Source: a virus. Taken from it: a stretch of 26,158 nt of DNA. Positions 15,252 to 23,179 of this stretch are shown here, one piece after another (the first letter of the stretch is position 1; each line of letters starts with the position of its first letter). Under the pieces are notes generated by a model. The model had not been told where the DNA came from, did not search any database, and saw only the letters and a program-made list of their open reading frames with translations. Location of the stretch: IMG/VR virus record IMGVR_UViG_3300031638_000319, positions 1 through 26,158 of that record; one strand, written 5' to 3'. A program made the position numbers and the translations under genes.

Positions 15252-18200
15252 ATGATTTACGAAATTGAAACACCCGATGGAAGAATTATTGAAGTTGAAG
15301 GCGAGCCAGGTCAAGAAGAAAAAGCCATACAAACTGTAAAACAGTATTTAGCAAAAGATGCTGCGGGTAAAGTTTTTAACGAATCTAATTTTGATTACGA
15401 AACGGGAATAGACAATTTACTTTTGCGCGGTCAATTGGATATGGCCGAAACTCAAGAAGAAAAGGAAGGCGTGTTGCAAAAATACGTAGGATCTCAAGGT
15501 TTTATATACGATGCCAATGGGAAATTAGCCATTACTCCTGTAGGACAAAAAAGATTAAATTTAGAACCTTCTGATAAAAATATTATTGTTGACGAAGAAG
15601 GTATGTCAATTGGGGACTTTGCTGATTTTGCAGGGACAATTGGACCTATTGCTGGAGCAATAGCAGCTTTAACCCCACAAGGTAGAGCTTTTAAATTTTT
15701 AAAACCTTTTTTTAAAAATGATCGTTTGGTAAGGTCAGCAGCAGTTGCTTTAGGGTCTGCTGGCGGTAAAGGTGTTGAAGAAGCAAGTGAACTTTTACTT
15801 GGAACACAAAAACAAGAAGCTGATGAAATTGCAAAAGATTTAGCTATTGAAGGAGTTATTGGCGGATTGTCTCAAGGAATTTTTGAAGTTGCTGGAGCAG
15901 GATTTGTAGGAATGTTAGGAAGAAAGGCAGATGCAGGAGACATTGATATTATAAGAGCCATAGCTCAAGGGGCTGATCCTAAAGAAGTAGAATTTTTAGC
16001 AACACGTTTAGGAAGAGAACCTAGTTTTAAAGACATACTAAAAGCTCAACAAGAAGGAGTTATTAGCAGTTTTACTCCTGCTGCTGTTTCACAAAGCGGA
16101 TTAAAAAGAGCAATTGCTGGAAGAATACAAGCAGCGTCAGAAACAGTATTTGGAAGAACGGAAAGAGACAAACGTTTAATTCAATATGGAACGCAAAGAA
16201 TACAAAATTTTTTAAAAAAACAAGACGACGTAACTTTGTCTTTGGATGATTTTTCCCAAGCCATACAAACTGGTCGTTTAACAAAGGGCGAGATAGATGC
16301 CATTTTAGGGAATCTTTCTAAAACTTCTGTAAAATCAAATCAAGCTTTAAATGAATATATTAATAACGCCATCAAACTTATTGATGATGGAGCTTTTACG
16401 GCTGGCTCAGACAGAATTGCGGTAGGTCAAACTTTAAGAGATCAACTTAAAACATTGTACGACGCAAAATTTGCGTACACCGAAGTAAAAAACGCAGCAG
16501 GAGAGTTAGTTAAGGAACCAGGAGAGTTTGTAAAGAAAAGCCAATTAATAGATGATTTTTTAAATGCCAAAGGTTTGCAAGCTTGGAAAGGAAATGTAGG
16601 TTTAAAAGTAGACGATCTAATAGAATTTATAGATAAAGCAACAACCAAAGGACCTGGTTTAGAATTATTACAAGCTTTAGAGGGTGTTCAAGGGGGTTCT
16701 ATAACAACCATTAGAAGAATATTAAAAAACGTAGAAGAAGAAGGAATTTCTTTGGAGGCTTTAAATCAATTAAGAGGTACTTTTTTAACCATTGGTAGAG
16801 CTGCTCCAACACAATCAAAAGAAATTACCAGATTCATTAGTACCATTACTAAACAGATAGATGATATTTTTGATAAGCTAGAATCGGGTGTGGGTGTAGA
16901 TGAGATGATAGCTAAGTTCAATAGTTCCCCAAAACGTCCTTTCAACCCAAATCAAAAAAAGATTGATGCAGAGTCGCTTAAAGCTGCTGTAAAAATGATT
17001 AGAGGTTTTAATAAAAATTATCAAGAAGCTATGCAACCGTTTAACAATGTAATTGTTACGGACATAAGACAAGCAGCAAGAAGAGGTGCGTACGACGTAG
17101 ACGAAATATTTCAAAAAATAATTAAAAAAAATCAACCAAACATTTTAAGAGGTGTTTTAGATGCTATTCCTGGAGGGAACGCTAAAAATGCAATTAAAAA
17201 AGATTTACAAGAAACTTTTGTAAGAGAGGCATTGGAACACCCTAATGTAATTAACATAGAAACTGGACAAGTAAATCCTACTGCTTTTGCTAAATTTTTT
17301 AGAGATAAATTAGGCTCCACGCAAAAAGTATTGTTTGACGACATACCTGATTTACCTAGAATTTTGTCTGATTTCAATAAAATTAACAGAAGCTTTAAGC
17401 CTGAAAGATTGGAAAAAGTATTGGATAGCATTAAAGATAGAGGACTTAAAAATTCATTAGACGATTTTATAGAAGGTGAAAATGCTTTACACGCCGCTGA
17501 AGTAGATCAATTATTTAAAAGAATTAGATCGGCTGAACCTGATGAAATTATAAATTTAGTATTTAGAAACGGTCAAGCTACAAATATAGCAAAACTAAAA
17601 CAAACCCTAGACCCAAGCACGTTTAAAAATGTACAACAAGACAGTATGCGTGAATTGCTAAGAGTAGCAAAAGGTCCAGGTAAACGTGTTGATGAAGTTT
17701 TTAATCCAGAAGCTTTAGAAAGAGCTTTAAATTCTAAAGGTGATGACGCGCTAAGAGAAATGTTTAACGAACCTGGTAAGCCAGATACAGTAGCTGCTTT
17801 AAGAGATCTTGTTAGAGATTTGCGAGTAATGACAGTAAGTGAAGGAGGAGGAGCAGGTTCTTTAATAGCAGGAGCGGTTGCTGTAAATGCCTTTAATATA
17901 GCTATGTTCCCTACATTAATACAATTGGGTATTATGAAAACTATATTTATGCAACCAGCCGTTGTTAGGAGATTGGCAAAAGCCGATAAAGATAGTATTA
18001 ATATTGTGATGCAAGCCTTTAAAGATGCAGTTAGATTGGCGGGTCCTATAACTTTAGGTGAAGGCGTTGTAGACACAGCAGGAGAAGCTTCTAATTTTAT
18101 TGAAGAAAAAACTCAACAAACTTTAGAAGATAGCGGTATAGATTTAGGAGATGCAGCTCAAAAATTAAACCAAGATTTTAAAGAATTAAAAATTCCTAAT

Positions 18201-18350
18201 CAAACTTCTAATATAAGTTTACCTAAAATTAATTCCGTTACCCCGCCGCCAAGAACAGCAGGTGTCAGCAGAAGTCTACTAGGCGGATCTATTGCTAACG
18301 AAGATATAGCAAACCGTAGACAGAACCAAGGGATAGCAGGACTGGTTTAA
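15252..18350 (+). CDS. Very large internal virion / ejection protein (1032 aa)
   Basis: The N-terminus IETPDGRIIEVEGEPGQEEK is a small beta domain often found at the start of long phage internal virion proteins. Hydrophobic or glycine-rich segments occur at about 125-140 and 190-212, and a stronger one at about 866-900 (SLIAGAVAVNAFNIAMFPTL). These would suit insertion into a host membrane during DNA ejection. The middle is long and alpha-helical with many Lys/Asp/Glu. The C-terminus has a proline turn (TPPPRTAGVSRSLLGGS) and ends in IANRRQNQGIAGLV, another recurrent marine-phage tail sequence. It is the last gene of the 18-kb rightward block, and its stop codon overlaps that of the convergent nuclease gene. 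Confidence 0.7.
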   Translation: MIYEIETPDGRIIEVEGEPGQEEKAIQTVKQYLAKDAAGKVFNESNFDYETGIDNLLLRGQLDMAETQEEKEGVLQKYVGSQGFIYDANGKLAITPVGQKRLNLEPSDKNIIVDEEGMSIGDFADFAGTIGPIAGAIAALTPQGRAFKFLKPFFKNDRLVRSAAVALGSAGGKGVEEASELLLGTQKQEADEIAKDLAIEGVIGGLSQGIFEVAGAGFVGMLGRKADAGDIDIIRAIAQGADPKEVEFLATRLGREPSFKDILKAQQEGVISSFTPAAVSQSGLKRAIAGRIQAASETVFGRTERDKRLIQYGTQRIQNFLKKQDDVTLSLDDFSQAIQTGRLTKGEIDAILGNLSKTSVKSNQALNEYINNAIKLIDDGAFTAGSDRIAVGQTLRDQLKTLYDAKFAYTEVKNAAGELVKEPGEFVKKSQLIDDFLNAKGLQAWKGNVGLKVDDLIEFIDKATTKGPGLELLQALEGVQGGSITTIRRILKNVEEEGISLEALNQLRGTFLTIGRAAPTQSKEITRFISTITKQIDDIFDKLESGVGVDEMIAKFNSSPKRPFNPNQKKIDAESLKAAVKMIRGFNKNYQEAMQPFNNVIVTDIRQAARRGAYDVDEIFQKIIKKNQPNILRGVLDAIPGGNAKNAIKKDLQETFVREALEHPNVINIETGQVNPTAFAKFFRDKLGSTQKVLFDDIPDLPRILSDFNKINRSFKPERLEKVLDSIKDRGLKNSLDDFIEGENALHAAEVDQLFKRIRSAEPDEIINLVFRNGQATNIAKLKQTLDPSTFKNVQQDSMRELLRVAKGPGKRVDEVFNPEALERALNSKGDDALREMFNEPGKPDTVAALRDLVRDLRVMTVSEGGGAGSLIAGAVAVNAFNIAMFPTLIQLGIMKTIFMQPAVVRRLAKADKDSINIVMQAFKDAVRLAGPITLGEGVVDTAGEASNFIEEKTQQTLEDSGIDLGDAAQKLNQDFKELKIPNQTSNISLPKINSVTPPPRTAGVSRSLLGGSIANEDIANRRQNQGIAGLV

Positions 18351-18814
18351 GTTAACCCCAACTCTTCCCGATCAAATCCTAACGCGTGGTCTGACAGACA
18401 GACCAATTCATCTTTACTTAAATGTATGTATGGCTCTGAGTCCTCTGGCAGTTGCGGTTCAGCTATTGTACCGAAACGTACGTCGTAGACTTTGGTTCTG
18501 TCCCAAGTGTGTGAATACACGCTGTCCGTCATAGCAAACACCAGGACGAATGGTTGGTTGGTAGCCAAAGACAGAGCAGCTCCCATACGCAACTTGGATG
18601 CGCTCAGTAACAAAGTGTCGTACTTATTAATACCAAAGCTACGGCATTTAACTTCTAACCAGAACGAAGACTCCTTGCTCTCGCACCAATAATCTAGGCC
18701 GTAACTGACTGGTAGCTTATGACACCTTACGCCCCATAATCCTTCTATAAATCCAGCAACACGCTCTTCGCGCTTTTGATCGCTGATCGTTTCCATCTTC
18801 GGTTTCGCGTTCAT
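18347..18814 (-). CDS. PD-(D/E)XK nuclease-like protein
   Basis: The start is set by AAGGAG six bases before the ATG at 18814; an ATG 15 bases further upstream lies on the Shine-Dalgarno itself. The product is 155 aa. YGLDYWCE and FWLEVKC give the Asp (41) ... Glu-x-Lys (54-56) pattern of the PD-(D/E)XK fold, with Asp and Glu 13 residues apart. The C-terminal third is Glu/Leu-rich and unrecognised. It is the last gene of the leftward primase operon. The first 98 bases overlap the membrane-protein gene in another frame. Cellular role is unknown: possibly recombination, host-DNA attack or defence evasion. Confidence 0.75.
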   Translation of the reverse strand: MNAKPKMETISDQKREERVAGFIEGLWGVRCHKLPVSYGLDYWCESKESSFWLEVKCRSFGINKYDTLLLSASKLRMGAALSLATNQPFVLVFAMTDSVYSHTWDRTKVYDVRFGTIAEPQLPEDSEPYIHLSKDELVCLSDHALGFDREELGLT

Positions 18815-18965
18815 TTGTAACTCCTTCATAAATATGCTGAGTCAAACGATGCAGAACTACGAAAGGTATGGAGATTGCCGTTACCGACAACACCAAGATA
18901 CCTATAACCACATAAACCCACACCGTCATTAACTCATACATCATTTGTTTTGTTTCTTTAATCAT
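18717..18965 (-). CDS. Small single-pass membrane protein
   Basis: This is an 82-aa protein. Residues about 14-38 (TVWVYVVIGILVLSVTAISI and following) form a long membrane helix. The remainder is polar and then basic (ARRACCWIYRRIMGRKVS). The start codon overlaps the primase stop (ATGATTAA), so translation is coupled and no Shine-Dalgarno is needed. Its last 98 bases are also the 5' end of the nuclease gene in another frame, so one of the two C-terminal/N-terminal segments is overprinted. Function is unknown. A holin is possible by size and topology, but a single-helix protein in an early-type operon is weak evidence. Confidence 0.55.
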   Translation of the reverse strand: MIKETKQMMYELMTVWVYVVIGILVLSVTAISIPFVVLHRLTQHIYEGVTNERETEDGNDQRSKARRACCWIYRRIMGRKVS

Positions 18966-21078
18966 CGAAAAAATTAGGATCTATTGCGACTATTCTTTTC
19001 ATTGGTCGCCCTGTTTGTTTTACTCTGACGTCTTTTTCTTGTATCTCTCCCGCGTTCATTAAGCGAGTGATGATTTCTTTTACTTCAAAAGACTTCATTG
19101 ATCTGAACAATTCTCGTCTGTCTATATCTCGACGACTGATGCCCATTTCTCCTTGCGTCCTTATAAAGCTAAGAACTTGCTTGATACGGCTTTCCATTTC
19201 AGACCCTGCTACCTTGTCTTCACACGTAGCTACCATTATCTGATCGTAGTAATAGACGTAATCTATTGCCCACTTGGTTATATCTCCTCTTATCGTATTG
19301 GTGTGTGGATTGTCAGCTAGAGCGCCTATCAAAGCCAAACGCATCGCTTTCTCTCTTGTTCTGGAGAGCAGTACTTCTAGGCCGTCCTTTTCTAATTTGT
19401 TTTGTTGATCCACCAATTCGTAAGCCAACTTATCCAAAAGCTTTCTGGAATCGTCGTCGAACTTTACCACACGTTGTTTAAAATCTACCTCTGAGTTGTC
19501 TCTGGCTATCTGCTCCATTTCGTTATTGGTTTCCCTGACCTTACGCACCCATTCCAATATGGCGTGGGACGGTTCTACGAATGGCACCATTCTGCCTACC
19601 GTTCTTGGCAGTTTGGACTCAACAACAATAAAACGATTTAGAAATCCGTCCACAATTCGCCCTGTTGATAAAGCACCGTAAAAGTTTCTAGGAACGGACA
19701 TGCCAACCAAGGTTATTGCGGGTTTAATTGTTGAACGATCTAAAGCCTCTTGTTGCTGTTTTTGGGTCAGAGTCATCATAGAGTAATTGTCTGGTCTGAT
19801 CGTACCGTGGCAACGTCCCCACGTCTCCATAAGGACTTGTATGGCATCCTCTTTGTTGGAGTTGGAAGACTTAGATATACTTTCCAATCTTTTACCAAAT
19901 TCATCCATCACGGTTATGTGTGTTGGCTTGTGTCTTAGTAAGCTGTAAACCGCACCGCTTGACGTGTAACCGTCTCCCGCCATTATCTCTGCGTGTCCTG
20001 CACCATCTAGTACGGCTTCCATAACCGTCTTAACGTTTTCTTTACCCTGTCCAGATTTGGCAATACACATAAAGAACATGGAACTAAAATTGTTCATATC
20101 CGTTTTGTACATTCTACCCAAAGATACAGAACCAATCGCTAGGGCGGTTTGCATAGACAAAGCAGGTTGTTCTATCTGCGCTATGGTTTCTGAGTATTCG
20201 TATATGTCTTTTACAATACCTGGAGGGTTGTATAAATCGGTTGGTTCACTTACGTTGTACTTACGTTGTATGAAAGCAGGAGCTTGTTGGTTCTTCCTTT
20301 CATGTGTCTTTAATATAGAGTTAACCGTCGTAGATATTTCTGATCTTGGTAAAGGCGGTTTGTTTTGTTGATTCCAAGACTGAACAAAGAAATCAACCAT
20401 TTCTATACTTACGTCTTTTGCTATTAAGTTTCCTGCTAATCGAGCGGCGTTGTCGTTACGGCTACCCGCAACCACACCTTCCATTGAAAACGGTGAAGTA
20501 ATGGCCTTGCCATTTAACTTCTCAGCACCCGTAATCATTACCCAATGTTCTTTGGTTAAGTTTGGTAAATCGCTTGTGTCGTGCCAATCCCAACCGTCTA
20601 TGAACTTAGGTTCGTATATGGCTCCTGTTGCGTGAATGTTGTAAGGAGCAATAATTAAACCACCGCGTCCTCTTATGTCTATCAGTTTGGCAGGATCTGA
20701 GGTTTCAGTTCTTCTGGCAACAAACGTTGTGTAGTTTTCTGGGTTGTTGTAGTAATAGTGCATACCCTTGCCTGTAACTACTTTGCAAGGAGTGTTGGGT
20801 AGATTTTCTTCTGCCCATATACACGCTTCTGGTGTGTCTGCGTCCACCACAATAAAGTCTCCGCAGATTAAAGCCACGACCAAATCGTCGCGATTTTTAA
20901 ACCACCGAGTTATTTCTTTCGTCGTCGGTTGCCGCTCTTTGAACTGTTGCCAGCTCCCCAATTCTTTAGGGGGTACTTTATTATGTCTTAATAATGGTAC
21001 GGGACTGTAACCACTTTCTGCATAAGCAAGAGCAAGCTCCAACGCAGAATCTTGCGCAGTTGCTTTGACGTTTAACAC
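18958..21078 (-). CDS. Primase-polymerase / helicase fusion (PrimPol plus P-loop ATPase)
   Basis: This is a 706-aa replication protein starting with GTG, whose G is shared with the stop of the regulator gene (TAGTG). The N-terminal PrimPol domain (about 10-185) shows Asp79 and Asp81 in IVVDADT, GKGMHYYY with His107, and IRGRGGLIIAPYNIHATG (135-152). This domain makes primers and can polymerise DNA. The C-terminal ATPase resembles DUF3987/D5-type helicases: AKSGQGKENVK (340-350) is a Walker A variant with Glu in place of Ser/Thr after Lys, Walker B is ITVMDE (388-393), and FLNRFIVVES may hold an arginine finger. A winged-helix-like end (MGISRRDIDRRELFRSM) follows. It is probably the replication initiator of this phage. 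Confidence 0.88.
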   Translation of the reverse strand: MLNVKATAQDSALELALAYAESGYSPVPLLRHNKVPPKELGSWQQFKERQPTTKEITRWFKNRDDLVVALICGDFIVVDADTPEACIWAEENLPNTPCKVVTGKGMHYYYNNPENYTTFVARRTETSDPAKLIDIRGRGGLIIAPYNIHATGAIYEPKFIDGWDWHDTSDLPNLTKEHWVMITGAEKLNGKAITSPFSMEGVVAGSRNDNAARLAGNLIAKDVSIEMVDFFVQSWNQQNKPPLPRSEISTTVNSILKTHERKNQQAPAFIQRKYNVSEPTDLYNPPGIVKDIYEYSETIAQIEQPALSMQTALAIGSVSLGRMYKTDMNNFSSMFFMCIAKSGQGKENVKTVMEAVLDGAGHAEIMAGDGYTSSGAVYSLLRHKPTHITVMDEFGKRLESISKSSNSNKEDAIQVLMETWGRCHGTIRPDNYSMMTLTQKQQQEALDRSTIKPAITLVGMSVPRNFYGALSTGRIVDGFLNRFIVVESKLPRTVGRMVPFVEPSHAILEWVRKVRETNNEMEQIARDNSEVDFKQRVVKFDDDSRKLLDKLAYELVDQQNKLEKDGLEVLLSRTREKAMRLALIGALADNPHTNTIRGDITKWAIDYVYYYDQIMVATCEDKVAGSEMESRIKQVLSFIRTQGEMGISRRDIDRRELFRSMKSFEVKEIITRLMNAGEIQEKDVRVKQTGRPMKRIVAIDPNFFDD

Positions 21079-21431
21079 TAATCAACCGTCTTTTTGGCTT
21101 TAGCGGGTTGGTCAATGGGTCCAAAGATTGATTCAAAGTCTAACTTACCTTTGGTGGCTCTGATTATCTTTTTAGCTTGTTCTATAGAAGGCTGTCTAAG
21201 GCCGTATCTCCAAGCTTTTGTTGAGGCAGAGGAGCAATCAAAAAGCTCTGCTGCTGGGTCTATTCCTATAAATTCTATATACTGTTTTAATGTTATTCGT
21301 TCCACATCACGCTCCTTAAATTCTGGCTCAAGTCCTTCTGAATACAAATTCATAAGGTCCTTTTCACCAAGTTGTTGTTGACGGTAAAGGTAATTAATCT
21401 TCCATTGGTTCTTGTTTTTTTCTTTGTTCAT
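21078..21431 (-). CDS. HTH transcriptional regulator, Cro/YdaS-like
   Basis: This is a 117-aa protein. Residues 46-106 form a small helix-turn-helix domain: ITLKQYIEFIG, then AAELFDCSSASTKAWRYGLR with the recognition helix, then PSIEQAKKIIRATKGKLDFE. This is the Cro/YdaS-like layout (skip-helix, W-x-x-G-x-x-x-P, then A-x-x-I). The first 45 residues are charged and Gln/Lys-rich. It is the first gene of the leftward operon and faces the Sak4-like gene across a 74-base intergenic region full of dyad repeats, so autoregulation and control of the divergent operon are likely. Confidence 0.75.
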   Translation of the reverse strand: MNKEKNKNQWKINYLYRQQQLGEKDLMNLYSEGLEPEFKERDVERITLKQYIEFIGIDPAAELFDCSSASTKAWRYGLRQPSIEQAKKIIRATKGKLDFESIFGPIDQPAKAKKTVD

Positions 21432-21433
21432 TG

Positions 21434-21493
21434 TTACTATATGTTTAATGTTGTTTTCAACACATAGTAAACGAAAACAATTTTGTTATCAAC
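21434..21493. promoter_or_regulatory. Divergent operator region
   Basis: An imperfect inverted repeat has 15-base arms, TTACTATATGTTTAA (21434-21448) and TTCAACACATAGTAA (21456-21470), with 13 of 15 positions complementary. Inside it lies TGTTGttttCAACA (21449-21462). A second, similar TTG-N4-CAA site is at 21484-21492. TTGTTTTC (21451-21458) and GAAAACAA (21473-21480) form a further perfect 8-base dyad. The sites overlap a leftward promoter, so a DNA-binding protein here would control transcription of the regulator gene. The HTH protein is the obvious candidate. Confidence 0.7.
21464..21492 (-). promoter_or_regulatory. Leftward sigma70-like promoter
   Basis: On the minus strand, TTGATA (21492-21487) is separated by exactly 17 bases from TACTAT (21469-21464). 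This predicts a start near 21457, about 26 bases before the regulator ATG. The -10 matches only 4 of 6 consensus bases. It is embedded in the dyad repeats described for the operator. Confidence 0.55.
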
Positions 21494-21505
21494 TGGAGAA
21501 AGTAA

Positions 21506-22219
21506 ATGAACGATAAAATATTAAATCGTATCAAAAGTCCCAACGAGTTAGTAGAGCAGCAAGGCGCCAAGCTGTTGGTCTACGGCGAGAGTGGGGTCGG
21601 AAAAACTACCCTCTGTCAGACAGCACCAGGTAAGACCTTGGTTGTCAGTATGGAAAGTGGTTTGTTGTCTATCAAAGATGCTGAAAACTTGGATGCAATC
21701 GAAGTAAAAGAAGCGTCAGAGATAGAAGAGATTGCTCAACTCTTAGAGAATGGAACCTTAGACTACGATACCGTCTGCTTAGACAGTATCACTGAAATGT
21801 CTGAGATTTTGTTGTCTCAAGAGAAAGCAAAAAGTAAAGATCCTAGACGTGCGTACGGCGAGGTCATCGAAGTGATGATTAAGACGATGCGTAGATTTAG
21901 AGATCTGCCATTGCACGTGGTATTCATCGCCAAACAAAGTAGGGAACGCGATGAGTCTTCTGGCATGTTTCATTATCAACCGATGATGGTTGGGGCAAAG
22001 CTGCCCACTCAAATCCCATACTTCTTTGATGAAGTTATAGTGATGAGATCATTTGAAGATGAGAATGAAGAAGGTAAAAAAGTAACCGCTCGTTGGTTAC
22101 AAACGAGACTTGGGCAAGGATATACTGCCAAAGATCGTTCTGGTAAATTGGAAGAGTTTGAAAGTCCAAACTTGACTGATGTAATTAATAAACTTGGATT
22201 TGCAGGAGGTGCAGAATGA
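21506..22219 (+). CDS. Sak4-like RecA-fold ATPase, single-strand annealing/recombination
   Basis: This is a 237-aa P-loop ATPase. Walker A is GESGVGKT (27-34) and Walker B is YDTVCLDS (87-94, Asp93). LPLHVVFIAKQSRERDE and RWLQTRLGQGY are typical of the phage AAA_24/Sak4 group. Sak4 proteins bind single-stranded DNA and promote annealing with help from a phage SSB. The next gene is a DUF669-type ssDNA-binding candidate, which is the usual partner. A ribosome site GGAG lies seven bases before the ATG. It is the first gene of the short rightward operon from the divergent operator. Confidence 0.88.
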   Translation: MNDKILNRIKSPNELVEQQGAKLLVYGESGVGKTTLCQTAPGKTLVVSMESGLLSIKDAENLDAIEVKEASEIEEIAQLLENGTLDYDTVCLDSITEMSEILLSQEKAKSKDPRRAYGEVIEVMIKTMRRFRDLPLHVVFIAKQSRERDESSGMFHYQPMMVGAKLPTQIPYFFDEVIVMRSFEDENEEGKKVTARWLQTRLGQGYTAKDRSGKLEEFESPNLTDVINKLGFAGGAE

Positions 22220-22716
22220 ATGACTTTGAAGGATTTGATTTTAATGTAGACGATGCGGGTAGCGATAATACAGCTATCCCAAAAGGCGACTACCCTTGTG
22301 TGGTAACAACGTGTGAGAAAAAGAAATCTCAAGCGGGTAACGACATGATATGGCTAGAGCTAGAAGTAACGGGTGACGAATACGCAGGTTGGAATTTGCG
22401 TAAACCGTTTATGCTTTGGCAAGACAACCCAACGTATCTTGGGTATGCAAAAGCGGATTGGGCCAGATTGTGCAAAGCCATAGGCTTTGGTAACGACAAC
22501 CCACCTAAAAGCGCACACGATCTACACGGTAAAGCGTTTATTGTTTCGGTAGCAATAGAAGAAGCGGAAGCTGATTCTGACTACGGTGACAGCAATAAGA
22601 TCGTTGGTTATAAGTCACTAGAAAGAAAATCGGCTCCGAAAGCTGCTGATCTTCCACCTAGTATGGGTGAATCTCCCCAAAGTGAAACGTCTGCCCCAGG
22701 CAAACCTACACTTTAA
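22216..22716 (+). CDS. DUF669-like ssDNA-binding protein
   Basis: This is a 166-aa acidic protein. The N-terminus MNDFEGFDFNVDDA, then IPKGDYPCVVTTCEKKKSQA, a WLELEVTG strand, and GWNLRKPFMLW fit the DUF669 family. That family accompanies phage recombinases and is thought to bind ssDNA through an OB-like fold. AKADWARLCKAIGF and LHGKAFIVSVAIEEA are further matching segments. The last 30 residues are a flexible Pro/Ser/Ala tail. A perfect GGAGGT lies inside the Sak4 gene end, with an ATGA overlap. It is the probable SSB partner of the ATPase. Confidence 0.82.
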   Translation: MNDFEGFDFNVDDAGSDNTAIPKGDYPCVVTTCEKKKSQAGNDMIWLELEVTGDEYAGWNLRKPFMLWQDNPTYLGYAKADWARLCKAIGFGNDNPPKSAHDLHGKAFIVSVAIEEAEADSDYGDSNKIVGYKSLERKSAPKAADLPPSMGESPQSETSAPGKPTL

Positions 22717-22729
22717 AACCGTCGGCTAC

Positions 22730-22770
22730 GCTAGGAGTCGCTAAGAGCAAACGCTCAACCTAGCATTTTT
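22730..22770. terminator. Bidirectional stem-loop terminator between convergent genes
   Basis: GCTAGG (22730-22735) pairs with CCTAGC (22759-22764). Within the loop GAGC-aaac-GCTC (22745-22756) forms a second hairpin. ATTTTTATTT follows on the plus strand. It separates the rightward Sak4/DUF669 operon from the leftward nuclease operon and should end the former; the minus-strand T-tract is poor. Confidence 0.65.
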
Positions 22771-23179
22771 ATTTAGAGTACAGCTTCCAATTGGTCGCTA
22801 AGACCGACAAAAAATCATCCATAGACAATACGGCTACCTTAGAGTGGTCCTTTTGCCAATCCAAATTAATAGCCGATAGAGGAACGCAAACTCGAATGGG
22901 TCTGCGATTAAATTTGTAAATCAACGCGGGTATCTTGCCGTTACTAGCCTTGCAGACTTGTTCCCACCAGGCAGGACGCAAAAGATCGCCTTCTTTATAG
23001 AACTTACATTCTATTGCAAAGTACGGCATCTCCAAATCGCATTGATCCTTCTGTTGGTATTGATCCAGATTGCGTTTGGTCTGGTAATCAATACCCTCTT
23101 CAATAAAGAACTCATTTAGGATCTTAGCTATATCACGCTCAAACTGAGCGCCTTTGTTTCTTGAATTAATCTTGGCCAT
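22769..23179 (-). CDS. Resolvase-like PD-(D/E)XK nuclease
   Basis: This is a 136-aa protein. KGAQFERDIAKIL (9-21) with Glu14, QCDLEM (46-51) with Asp48, and FAIECKFYKEG (54-64) with Glu57 and Lys59 form the E...D...E-x-K constellation of Hjc-like Holliday-junction resolvases and related phage nucleases. WWEQVCKASNGKIPALIYKF is the typical following helix-strand. The 5' end overlaps the exonuclease stop by 14 bases. It is the last gene of the leftward recombination operon, ending at the shared terminator. Its likely job is branch resolution of replicating or recombining phage DNA. Confidence 0.8.
   Translation of the reverse strand: MAKINSRNKGAQFERDIAKILNEFFIEEGIDYQTKRNLDQYQQKDQCDLEMPYFAIECKFYKEGDLLRPAWWEQVCKASNGKIPALIYKFNRRPIRVCVPLSAINLDWQKDHSKVAVLSMDDFLSVLATNWKLYSK

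Noticed and set aside
17573-18076. 167-aa open frame on the minus strand
   Set aside because: Lies fully opposite the well-supported 1032-aa protein; Ser/Leu/Ala-rich antisense composition and no ribosome site.
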